From: Cylindrodendrum hubeiense
Taxonomy: Eukaryota > Ascomycota > Sordariomycetes > Hypocreales > Nectriaceae
NCBI GenBank assembly: GCA_014621425.1
Contig: JAANBB010000381.1
Location: 1-39,458 of the forward strand
Reading direction: 5' to 3'
DNA length: 39,458 bases
The number at the start of each line of letters is the position of its first letter. The first letter of the stretch is position 1. The position numbers were made by a program, and so were the translations under genes. Of the stretch, positions 1 to 8,861 are shown piece by piece. The notes below the pieces were generated by a model. That model had not been told where the DNA came from. It saw nothing but the letters and a program-made list of their open reading frames with translations, and ran no database searches.

Positions 1-619
1 GCACGTCTTGCGCCGCGCGACGGACTGACTGTACGATGGGGGCGTGGCGGTGTGGTTTGGCAGCATCATGGCTCGGCCGGAGCAATTTTTGCCATTTGTG
101 GAGTATCACGGGAAAGCCCAAAAGCATCAAACCCTCCCCCCCCTCAAAAAAAGAACACCACGCACCGCCCGTGGGGGACGTCCAGCTTTGCGGGCTCGGA
201 CTGGATTCACGACTGTTACGAATTACTTATAGATTGACTGCTGCGGCGTTGGAGACGGGCATTGTGCGCTTCGTTCATCCGTTACATATTGCATTTGGAC
301 GGGACGGCATTTTCACAACACGGCCATGAGTCTGCTCCTTGCGGCATTCGATAGAGCGCGGTACGGGGTTAATGGCTTCAAAAAGTTTCTTACTCTTATT
401 GCTCTATTCAAAGACTGTGATTGATTGTATTGCGTCGTGCCAAGCACCTAGCTGCGCATACTCGGGACTTGGCGGCTGGGGTGCTTGGCGTGTCGCAAAC
501 TACACTGCATGCTCCCCATGCTCCCCTAGTCTTCTCGTATTGAACGGTGCTGATCTATCGATTTCGCATTCCTAGTCCGTGCGAACAATCATCATTTGCT
601 AGAGTTCCCCAGCCGATCC
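1..619. other. Window start, no gene seen
   Basis: Only short overlapping open frames without a convincing protein are present. There is a C-rich then A-rich run near 137-160. It probably contains the 3' flank of the gene on the minus strand that ends at 620, but I cannot define an element. Confidence 0.5.
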
Positions 620-1366
620 TCACGCTTCTGCTTCGTCTTCCTCCTCCTCGTCCAGGCCGGATTCCACAACCACAACGCTCTTCCGAGGCCGAGTGTCCGA
701 GTGCGACCGGTCTTGGCGTGTCGGAAACTTGATTGCGTACCGTGAGACGCTGCAGGTTATGTTCAGCGACTGTGAATCAGCTGCGTTCGAGCTATCGGCG
801 CCCGGTTGGCGCGGCCAGACCATCTGCTCAGGCAATGCCAGCTCACTGCCGGTTCCTCCGTCGCCAATTCTGCTCTGAGCCTGGTCTGGCGTATTTAGCT
901 TCGATGAGAAGCAGCGAGTCAACCATCGTGGCCAGCACATTGGCAAACAAGGTTCACTATTTTCCTCGTTGCTGTTGTTGTTCGACCTCTCCCGGCGCGC
1001 CAGAGTGTCCTCCATCTCTCTCCATGTCGCATACTCGATATCGTACGTCGCCACATGCCAAACCCGATGCATGGCTGGACGCCTAGAATCCGTTGAACTC
1101 TCGGCGGTCACATCGCTCCGGTTTGACAGAGCGAGGTCCGGTGTCGCGCTCTGAGGCGAGTGATGAGGGCTCGAGCTCCGCGGCTGGCTGGAGGCGCAGG
1201 CGCAGTTGTTCCCGTCGCAAATGTCGTAGGAGATAAGATCGGAGGTTGAAGTTGAGTGTGCATCGGGAAAATCCCCTTCTTCGGGATCGAAAGGGAGGTT
1301 TCGAGGTGTTGAGATCAGAGGGGTGTACTCGTTGGGGAAGTCGGCGGCCTTATTCAAGTCGTCCAT
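620..1366 (-). CDS. Hypothetical acidic-tailed protein, 248 aa
   Basis: Single open frame from a true ATG at 1366 to the stop at 620. I do not recognise the family. The N-terminal third is acidic and Ser/Thr-rich. There is a Cys-containing stretch (CDGNNCACASS, about residues 50-60), an Asn-rich patch (about 129-136), a second Cys/Trp cluster (CLPMCWPRWLTRCF, about 140-153) and a strongly acidic C-terminus (DEEEEDEAEA). No signal peptide or membrane span is visible, so a cytoplasmic or nuclear protein is the default guess. It is divergent from the membrane-protein gene starting at 1875. The length and residue composition look protein-like rather than random, but no homology argument supports it, and an undetected intron cannot be excluded. 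Confidence 0.5.
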   Translation of the reverse strand: MDDLNKAADFPNEYTPLISTPRNLPFDPEEGDFPDAHSTSTSDLISYDICDGNNCACASSQPRSSSPHHSPQSATPDLALSNRSDVTAESSTDSRRPAMHRVWHVATYDIEYATWREMEDTLARRERSNNNSNEENSEPCLPMCWPRWLTRCFSSKLNTPDQAQSRIGDGGTGSELALPEQMVWPRQPGADSSNAADSQSLNITCSVSRYAIKFPTRQDRSHSDTRPRKSVVVVESGLDEEEEDEAEA

Positions 1367-1874
1367 TTTTGGAGAGGTTGAGGCGGGATGAAAGCAGATG
1401 AGACTGCAACAACTGCTCGAATATAAAAGGATGCCAAAATTGCAACGGCTGCCAGAGGATTTGGGCTCAGCGGTGATCAGGGATACATTTATTACGGTTC
1501 ATTGACCAGCAAGGTGGAATCGCCCCTGGCACCGAGAGTTTCCCATGCTATCATGGTCACGATGGGGACGGTAAATTTCATCCTGCAAAGGTAGATTTGC
1601 ACCCTTCCGGGTATATCGTCTTCGCCATTGGGAATGACCAGGTAGGCCTCTTAGTATATGAATCAGGGATAATCTCACATTCTCGTTTGGCAATCCAATC
1701 CAGCTTGTCATACACAGAAAGTTTCCGCCATCTTCCATCACTTTGAATCAAAACATCTTCCGCCGATACTCACGGGCCGCATATAAAACACCACCACGGG
1801 TCCCTTTCCATCCCCAATACGCCACATCAACATCCCTACAGCTTACGGCCAGACCCGGGAACAACACGGACACA
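1367..1874. promoter_or_regulatory. Divergent promoter region
   Basis: About 0.5 kb between the divergent genes starting at 1366 (-) and 1875 (+). On the plus strand a TATAAAA lies at 1782-1788, 93 nt before the ATG at 1875, a plausible core promoter. A second TATAAAA at 1422-1428 is also plus-oriented and has no obvious gene. Confidence 0.4.
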
Positions 1875-2360
1875 ATGATCTACGTCAAACGCTCACAGCT
1901 CCTTGGTCCCCAAAGCCCTCTGAACCCTATGAGCTGGGTGTATTACAACAACTCCGAACCCTCACACAATTCGACCAAGGAAGCCGACACCACATGGTCC
2001 ACTCCGAGGAGCACTAGTCCCTTGACCATCTATATCTGCCTTGTGATTGTCATGATTCCCCTATTGTTGATTTGCATTATAGCCGGGGCGCGGCGATGCG
2101 AGCTGGCCCTCCTGAGGCGACGAAATGCGTTGGATATCGAGAGAAATGTGTGGGATAGGGTGCCGCGGATCCCAGTTCCGAGTATCCAGGGGCGCGTGAG
2201 ACCGAAGCCAGGCCGTGGACGGGTCAATATTGAGATGGGCCGGATGGCCAACACAGCGGCATCTCACACAGCATCTGTGCAACCATGTGGCATATCCACA
2301 CCACCGCCATCTTACGAATCTGTGATGCAGCATCAGAGATACACCAGCGGAGGGCGTTGA
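1875..2360 (+). CDS. Small single-pass membrane protein with PPxY motif, 161 aa
   Basis: The frame is open upstream to 1743 but the only ATG that fits is at 1875, preceded by a TATA box at 1782-1788. The short N-terminal part carries sequons (NNS, NST). It is followed by a strong hydrophobic span (LTIYICLVIVMIPLLLICIIAG, about residues 50-71) and then Arg-rich sequence (ARRCELALLRRRN), so by the positive-inside rule the N-terminus is extracytoplasmic and the C-terminus cytoplasmic. The cytoplasmic tail contains a V-N-I-E-M motif and ends with PPPSYES. This includes a PPxY sequence (PPSY), the type bound by WW domains of Rsp5/Nedd4-class ubiquitin ligases. No signal peptide is obvious. It is the first of three tandem genes with the same layout. 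Family unknown; a membrane adaptor role is inference. Confidence 0.6.
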   Translation: MIYVKRSQLLGPQSPLNPMSWVYYNNSEPSHNSTKEADTTWSTPRSTSPLTIYICLVIVMIPLLLICIIAGARRCELALLRRRNALDIERNVWDRVPRIPVPSIQGRVRPKPGRGRVNIEMGRMANTAASHTASVQPCGISTPPPSYESVMQHQRYTSGGR

Positions 2361-2655
2361 ATAAGGATTTCTGTAAATTAGATTGTCAGTTATTGCCATC
2401 AAAGTCTGTTTCTCGTCATCAAATGCGAGTTTAATTGATCACGGGCACCCTCGGGTCCGGTGATCCACCTGTGTAGCAAAGCTTCCATCCGGGTCACTGA
2501 AGAGCAAACATGTGCATGTACTTAAAATGAGGCCTCTTCTGCCAGGCTCAGCTCAAATTGAACATTTACAGTATTCTTTCGCACGCACAACGACGCCGTG
2601 AGAAAATCTTCATCATTTCATCGCCCCAACACCATATCCCAAGAAATATCACATC

Positions 2656-3204
2656 ATGGCTGGCGGAAGGTGGCTCGGCTTCAACAGCTTCTTCAAATTC
2701 ACCACTGACAACGCCGTCGGCGAATGGAGTCCATCCAAGGATCCAAATCGGCGACCCGTCGTCGTCACGCAGTACACACTCTCCCCTCGAGCTTTCTCAA
2801 ACAAGGTGGGGGATTGGTTGGTTGGGGGATGGGGGTTGATTTTGCTTCTCTTCCTGGCTTGTGTCATTTCCGTCATCCTCTTCGCAACCGCTTTGTGGGT
2901 CTGGACATATGTGACTCGGAGGGCCAAGAGAGACGACTGGTCATGGGCAGCATTCACACAGAGATTCCGCCGAGAATCTGCAAAAGGGGGCAACGGGGAC
3001 GGAGTGAAGCCAGGCGATATCGAGATGCAAGCTGGACTGCCACGACCTAGCCCTGCGCATATACACGGAAAATACTCACAACTCGCCGACCGAAATGGAT
3101 CAGAGGTTGCGCTAGTTGGTGGACGAAGGGACTCCTTTGATCCAGGTGATCGCAGCGAGGGCATAGAAAATTTGCCTGCTGTGGTCCCACGGTCGATGAT
3201 CTGA
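2656..3204 (+). CDS. Small single-pass membrane protein, 182 aa
   Basis: ATG at 2656 in a usable context, stop at 3204, no intron needed. A polar N-terminal region of about 55 residues, including TQYTLSPRAFSNK, precedes a long hydrophobic span (GLILLLFLACVISVILFATALWVW, about residues 60-84). A basic stretch (TRRAKRDD) follows, again predicting N-out, C-in topology. The tail contains G-D-I-E-M-Q, resembling the I-E-M motif of the preceding gene. It lies 295 nt after the previous stop, so it has its own promoter; TACTTAAA at 2519-2526 is a possible core element. I do not recognise the family. It shares layout rather than clear sequence identity with its neighbours. Confidence 0.6.
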   Translation: MAGGRWLGFNSFFKFTTDNAVGEWSPSKDPNRRPVVVTQYTLSPRAFSNKVGDWLVGGWGLILLLFLACVISVILFATALWVWTYVTRRAKRDDWSWAAFTQRFRRESAKGGNGDGVKPGDIEMQAGLPRPSPAHIHGKYSQLADRNGSEVALVGGRRDSFDPGDRSEGIENLPAVVPRSMI

Positions 3205-3451
3205 GGGCTGGGTGACATCATGATAGACAACAAGGTCGACCAAACTAAGGTTTGACATGAACAGTGAGGAACGGAGAAAGGTCTTGCACCAGACTTTCAA
3301 TTATTTGGCACGCTCTCAAAACATACTTAAACACAATCATCTTTCTATTTTTCTATAATTCCAACAGAAACTCCCTCATAAGAGCAATTCACTTCTTTGA
3401 CTACTTTAAATCGCAAAAACTGAGGAAACATTTCCGCACCAGCATCTCGAT

Positions 3452-3769
3452 ATGCAGGTCCAACGGCCAGAATACTATAATTACAACCAAGGCAATCTCA
3501 CTGTCCCTTCCTCACTGCACGACGGCACAAGAATACTTCAACACAAACCCTTTTCCCACACAACTCCCATCGGCATCAGCCTTCTCATCATCATGCTAGT
3601 CGCAGGGTTTATGCACGCCTTCCTTGCCATTATGCGCAGCCGCCGCCTCCCAATGATCGATCGTCTGAGGCAGGAACACACAGTTGAGATGGAACTAGAC
3701 GACCTTGGCCGAGATCTGGAACGTCATTCAACCCCTAGGCGTTTCCTACCCTATATGGATGAAGAATAA
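3452..3769 (+). CDS. Small single-pass membrane protein, 105 aa
   Basis: ATG at 3452, stop at 3769. The N-terminus is Tyr/Asn-rich with a sequon (NLT). One hydrophobic span (IGISLLIIMLVAGFMHAFLAIM, about residues 40-61) is followed by RSRRLP, predicting N-out, C-in topology. The short cytoplasmic part includes H-T-V-E-M-E-L and is charged, ending MDEE. It is the shortest of the three tandem genes and lies 247 nt after the previous stop. TACTTAAA occurs at 3324-3331, 128 nt before the ATG, similar in position to the same octamer before the preceding gene. An AATAAA at 3864-3869 may be its polyadenylation signal. Family unknown. Confidence 0.55.
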   Translation: MQVQRPEYYNYNQGNLTVPSSLHDGTRILQHKPFSHTTPIGISLLIIMLVAGFMHAFLAIMRSRRLPMIDRLRQEHTVEMELDDLGRDLERHSTPRRFLPYMDEE

Positions 3770-3964
3770 GGGTGTAGTTCGGGCCTTGAACTTTTTATAA
3801 GGCATGGCTGTTTTTTGAGAACTACATTTTCACTTTTCTTTCACAGCGGTATGATATTCTGTCAATAAAGGCCCATGTCTCAGGGCCATAGCATAGATGT
3901 TAAACAACTTCTCAATATACAAACGTACTTCATCAAGCCCCTTCTCCACTACCTTAAACCTCCA

Positions 3965-5077
3965 TTATGATGAAGAATATGACAAAGGATACCTCCCAAT
4001 TATCTTAGTCTGGCCCTCAAGTATGCTCGCCAGATCGACAAACTCCAATTCCTTCAACGTTTCTTGCCAAAGCGTCTCCTGTAATAACCGACCTGACTCT
4101 TCATACATCATAGTAGGGAATCTGTTGTATTATTAGTATTTAAGTCACACAATGGAGACCTTTACTTACGGTTTCACCTTGCCCTCGCTCACAAACCCGC
4201 CATGGCTCTCTGCACCCTTCACAGTAACGGCCTCCACATGCTGTCGTGCACCGACTGCTACAGGTCGCGCCATGACGAAGGACATGAGGCGAAACATGAA
4301 TCGTTCGAGTTTGTTTGGATTGTCGGCTCCAAACTCGGTGCCCTTGCATGCTCCGGGATTGGGCACGTTGATGATGACTTGATCGGCGGACACATGTTGG
4401 CTGAGCTTTTCAGCAAACATGAGGAGAAGCAGCTTGGAAATTTTGTATGCGTTCATTGATGCAAAATTGGCCGCATTGTCCGCGACTTCGAAAGCGGATT
4501 TGCAGCCAGGGTCCGCCCAGCCAGCCCAGTACGCAGTGTCGGACCCAACAAGAGACAAGTGCGCTGGGGATGTGGTTCCCCGCTTGGACTTCAGGATAGG
4601 GACGAGTAAAAGCGCCAGTAGAGCAGTTGAGAGGTAGTTGACCTGGAAAGTCATTTCGTGCTTCGTTTCTTCTGCGCGCTCGTACTTGGGCCGGCTCAGT
4701 CCTACGTTGAGGATGGCAATGTCCAACCTAGAAAGTGTCTCGCACCGCTTCGCAAAGGCCACAATGGACTTGTACGAAGACATGTCCACAAGAGAGACCT
4801 CAATCTTTGCGGACGGGAACTGGGCCTGGAGAGTCTTCGCCGCTGCGTCGCCTTTTGACTGTGAGCGAACCGCGAGAATCAGGTGTGACAAGTTGAGACC
4901 AAGGAGCTGTCGTGCACAGTCGAATCCGAGGCCGACATTGGAGCCAGTGACGAGTGCTGTTTGGCCCGCAAGATCGACTGACTTGGGAATTGAAGGGACG
5001 GTTTGGATGAACTGCCGCGAGATGAAGGCAAGCGGGCTCGCCTCCCAGGCGGCTTCGTGTTGCAAGTTGGCAGACAT
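3965..5077 (-). CDS. Short-chain dehydrogenase/reductase, 354 aa, two exons
   Basis: Exons 5077-4170 and 4121-3965, joined across a 48-nt intron (donor GTAAGT, branch ACTAAT, acceptor CAG). The frame upstream of 5077 lacks an ATG, so M-S-A-N-L-Q at 5077 is the start. It is a classical Rossmann-fold SDR: nucleotide-binding TGSNVGLG at residues 44-51, an LNVG in place of NNAG at 123-126, and catalytic YKISK with Tyr211 and Lys215. A Ser near 176-179 fits the triad. The second exon supplies the usual C-terminus (PFPTMMYEESGRLLQETLWQ) of the fungal retinol-dehydrogenase-like/WW-oxidoreductase-like group. Substrate is unknown; NAD(P)H-dependent carbonyl reduction is the family expectation. If the intron is retained, TAA inside the donor stops translation after the residues KP. 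Confidence 0.9.
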
Positions 5078-5142
5078 GATGAACAAGATGCTTGATGGCA
5101 AGTAGTGTGGTCACGTATCTAGTCTTCTCTCCATCTCTCATG

Positions 5143-5150
5143 TTTATATA
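5143..5150 (-). promoter_or_regulatory. TATA box of SDR gene
   Basis: TATATAAA reading on the minus strand, 66 nt upstream of the ATG at 5077. Confidence 0.5.
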
Positions 5151-6786
5151 CCACACTGCATCTTGCATTCGGTCGAGTTTTCGGACATTTCGACCGCATG
5201 TCTTACAAAATCGTCTCTGAGGGCCATTTCGTCCGATGGTCGGCCCAGTGTAACAGAGAGAGAAGAAGAAGGCGCTGGGAGCGTAACAAAAAGTGGCGTC
5301 GAAAGCGTCGGACGAAGGTTTAGCTCAGGGACGACGGAGGCCGAAGCGGACGAATTGACTCGACCTTCCAAATCCGCAATTGTAATCAGGTTTCCTTGGG
5401 AATTCTTGGTTTAATTAATTGTTGTTCTTTTTGATGTTCCCAGATTCCGAGCCTGATCATTCTGGCCGTTTCTTCTCATCTCGGTGCTTCTCAAGGTGTC
5501 TGCCGCAATGTGGATTTAGCTTCCCCTGCATATAAGGCTCGCCACCCGCCTAGACAGTGGATGGCAGGTGTCATCTCTCCATTTTTAGGATACGTAACAC
5601 CTGAAAAGGTTCCTCGGCAAGGATGTATGGATACCTTAAGGAGAGATCGACCGCGACAATAGGGAAGGCAGTTTTTGGCAGGTGCTAATAAAGTCCCACA
5701 TGTCCGGCTGATTGAGCCTCGGGTTTCAGGGGTCCCGCCACCGTGGAAATCATCAATGCGAAAGGCCCGTAACGCCACACGGATGGGACGGCCATACGAA
5801 TTGTTGATCAAAACAAACCTCGTGGGCTCTTCATTGCAGGTGAAAGACTCTCGTCAAGCCGACTATTTTGAAGGATTGAAGGATGTATGCTCGATTACGG
5901 ATTCGGTTACTAGATTCCGGGGTGAGCCCACGTGGGCAGCTCCAACCAAGTGACAGCCGAGTTTAACCATGCCGTGGCACAAAATCCATACGATTCCTGA
6001 GGCGACTGAACGAAACAGGTATAAAATATATGTACGCTTCGTTTAAACTTCGTAACTGGCTGAGCGAAGGATGGAAGGATTCCGTCGGCTTGAAATGACG
6101 ATACGGCGATGGGCGATGCACGGTACCTTTTTTTTCTGCCTTGCATGAGCGGGTTTAATAAGAGACCCGAACGCATTGAGAAGGCTCTCCGGGTATTTTT
6201 GTTAATTTGTTTAGAGGATTACACGACCGACCGTATGGGAATGCTCTGCGACGTTGTAGAGATCGTCCGACACCTTGGCGATGAAACAGGCCCATGCTGC
6301 TAGGCGGATTGTTTCAACAGACGGGGGGGGATGCGGGGATTCGCCCTGTGAGGTCTTTGGCCAACTCATTGCCTGTTGATTGTATTTGTTCATTACAGGC
6401 TTGATAAATGACATGGCTCAAATATCCAGTACGTGTTATATAGAGAACGTCGAGAATTTATCTGACAGAGCTGACCATTTGACACTTACAACCAACAATT
6501 TACAGTCACTAGTTAAAGCCCTGCAACGCGCTCGGTTCGTCGGCAGGATGGGGCATCACCCATGCTCCCTTCTGGGGCTAGCCGTGGTTAGGCCATCTCG
6601 ACTCCTGGCTCCATCCAGCTGGGCAGGACGAGCTGGGGTTGAGGTTGAATGGGTGGTCTGGGTTAGATTAAGGCGGCCGCCTCGTATGGTTGAAAGCCGA
6701 AGTTCGAGGCTGATCAGAGGATAGAGCTTCGTAACAGCTTCAATCCTTCCCGAGGAGCTGTGGCTTGCGGGATCGAGACATCGCCT
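5151..6786. other. Intergenic, no gene seen
   Basis: About 1.6 kb between the divergent SDR and chitosanase genes. Open frames here are short, mostly lack an ATG and overlap each other. It presumably holds both promoters. I see no repeat or mobile element; a perfect GGCGGCCGCC palindrome near 6672 is unremarkable. Confidence 0.5.
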
Positions 6787-6792
6787 TATAAA
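6787..6792 (+). promoter_or_regulatory. TATA box of chitosanase gene
   Basis: TATAAA 98 nt upstream of the ATG at 6885, at a normal distance for a fungal core promoter. Confidence 0.5.
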
Positions 6793-6884
6793 CCCCAGGC
6801 GATGCCCGTTGAGTTGGAGATGCTGTCTGGATAACCACAGCCAGTCTGCTTCTTACTTCCAAGCATCCTTCCATTCATTTCACC

Positions 6885-8021
6885 ATGTCCTCTCTTCGCG
6901 CTCCCCTCGTTGCCGCCTCGGTCCTCCTTGGCATCGCCTCGGCCCGCAGCATCCCAGACAACGTGAAGACTTTCTACGACGCCGTTGTTGCTCAGGGCAG
7001 CTGCAGCAACGCGCTCGCCTCCGGCTTCTACAGCGAGGACGGCGACTCTGGTGGTGAGTTTCGCAGCAATTGACATGCTTGCTGAGATGCTTACACGGGA
7101 CAGACTTCGACTACTGTGGTGATCACCTCGACGACTACAACGTCATCTACCTCCAGGGCAAGAGCGGTAGCCTGGTCAACATCGACATTGACTGCGACGG
7201 TATCCAGGGCAGCTCCGCCGACGACGGACGATGCGGCAGCTCTGGCGACACCCAGTCCCAGACCTCGTTCATGGACACCCTCGCTGGATACGGCACCGGC
7301 AATAAGGACCTGGACGCCAACATCCACCCCTACGTTGTCTTCGGAAACGTGGGCTCCAAGTCCAACTGGGCTACCTTCGACCCCCAGGAGCACGGCATCG
7401 AGCCTCTGAGTCTCATGGCTGTTGTGTGCGGCGACAAGCTGGTAAGTAGAAGAGCCCCTGGTTCGCAACCAGTCACTAACAGAGAACATAGATCTACGGC
7501 GTCTGGGGCGATGAGAATGGCGACGACGGCGAGTACCCCATGGTCGGCGAGGCCTCCATCTCGCTCGCTACGGCTTGCTACGGCGACTCGATGAACGGCA
7601 ACAACGGCCACGCCGAGAACGATGTCCTGTTCATCGCCTTCCCCGGCAGCGACGCCGTGCCCGGAGCCGACGGTGCCACGTGGAGCGCCTCGACCTACGA
7701 GGAGTTCGAGGAGAGCATCACGTCTCTGGGAGACAAGCTGATCGGACGTCTCGGCGGAAGCACTGACGACGGAAGCAGCCCTGCGACCACCGCGGCTGCT
7801 ACCAGCGCTGCGTCCACATCTGCTACCGCTCCTGTTTCCACCTCTGTCGACGACGGCGGCAATGACGACTGCTCGTGGTCTGGACACTGTGAAGGTTCGT
7901 CGGACAATGAATCCCTGGCTGTGACTCGCTTGCTTATACATCGACAGGTGCCACTTGCTCTTCTTACGATGACTGCTCTGATGATCTAGTCTGCACCAAC
8001 TCGGTATGCACGTCCGCGTAG
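6885..8021 (+). CDS. Secreted GH75 endo-chitosanase with C-terminal six-Cys module, 327 aa
   Basis: Four exons: 6885-7053, 7104-7441, 7492-7894 and 7948-8021 (introns of 50, 50 and 53 nt). It hydrolyses chitosan outside the cell. A signal peptide covers about residues 1-20 (cleavage near ASA-RS). The GH75 domain spans about 23-262 and carries the family hallmarks: QGSCSNALASGFYS, YCGDHLDDY, DADD-type DGRCGSSGD, DLDANIHPYVVFGN, MAVVCGDKL and YGVWGDENGDDG. Asp176 and Glu189 have the same 13-residue spacing as the Asp175/Glu188 pair reported as catalytic in the Fusarium solani enzyme. A Ser/Thr/Ala-rich linker (about 263-293) leads to a module with Cys at 296, 302, 307, 313, 319 and 324, completed only by splicing to the last short exon, which ends at TAG 8019-8021. 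The chitosanase call is secure; the last exon is somewhat less so. Confidence 0.93.
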
Positions 8022-8861
8022 AGTCTAGTTCACTGCTAAGGCAGCTCGGCATTCCTGCGGGAACCTGCATCGCAAGGGCGGGCAGGCCGGCCCGACCTTT
8101 ACTCCGACATACAACAGCTTGAAGAACCCGAGCAAGGAGACCTACCCTACAGCTGTGGGAATCCTGGGTTGCAGCTGACCTGTAACCAGTTCTGCACCAG
8201 CAGAGTGTACATTAGGTGATGGCAGCTGGTCTGTATTTTTATAAACATATTACATTCAATACACATACATCCCGTTTTATACGGAGAAGCAAACACTCAT
8301 TTGGCTCCAAAGTGTTATGTGACATGCTATTTCCACAACAGCCTCGCGTGTAAGTGGGCGTCAAGGATCCGCATCCTCGTGTTTCCGAAAACCCCATGTT
8401 TCATTCTCGGCTACGGGGGATGCGACTGAAACAGGGGATTGAGGCTGTGTTCAGCCTTCAATAACCCTGGGCGACCTGCCGCTTTTGGTACCTTAAAACA
8501 AGTGCACTATCTGCAGGGTAGATGGCTCAGAGAAGCAATAAGTCGAGGTCGTGTGCATCACTTTGTTACATCGAGACTCAGCCACCGTTAAGCTGTCCTG
8601 CAAGCTTGACAGGAGTGACTGGCAGGGTTTGGTTTTGAGTTCAGGGATGGAAGAGAGGTTGCAATGGGCAAACCGTAGGGTAGGATCGATAGGGCTTGTG
8701 TTCCATTGTCATTCACTTACTCTCTCAGTTGTATTTTCAATTAGACGCGATGAACGACAACAGTTTATGGAAGGAATTCGCCTGGTACTTTATTGCCATT
8801 GAGTAGATAGACAGACTCAGATATAGATCTAAAATGATACCAGTCTTCCCAGTGTCATTGC
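8022..8861. other. Convergent 3' intergenic region
   Basis: Separates the 3' ends of the chitosanase (+) and metallophosphatase (-) genes. AT-rich sequence near 8233-8275 may hold the chitosanase poly(A) signals. No supported gene. Confidence 0.5.

Noticed and set aside
1743..1874. N-terminal extension of the first small membrane protein
   Set aside because: The extension begins at TTG and lies across the TATA box, so the ATG at 1875 is preferred.
8004..8164. Possible extra intron (GTATGC donor) extending the chitosanase beyond TAG 8021
   Set aside because: The stop at 8019-8021 completes a six-cysteine module exactly. The extended versions lose that pattern and have weaker splice signals.
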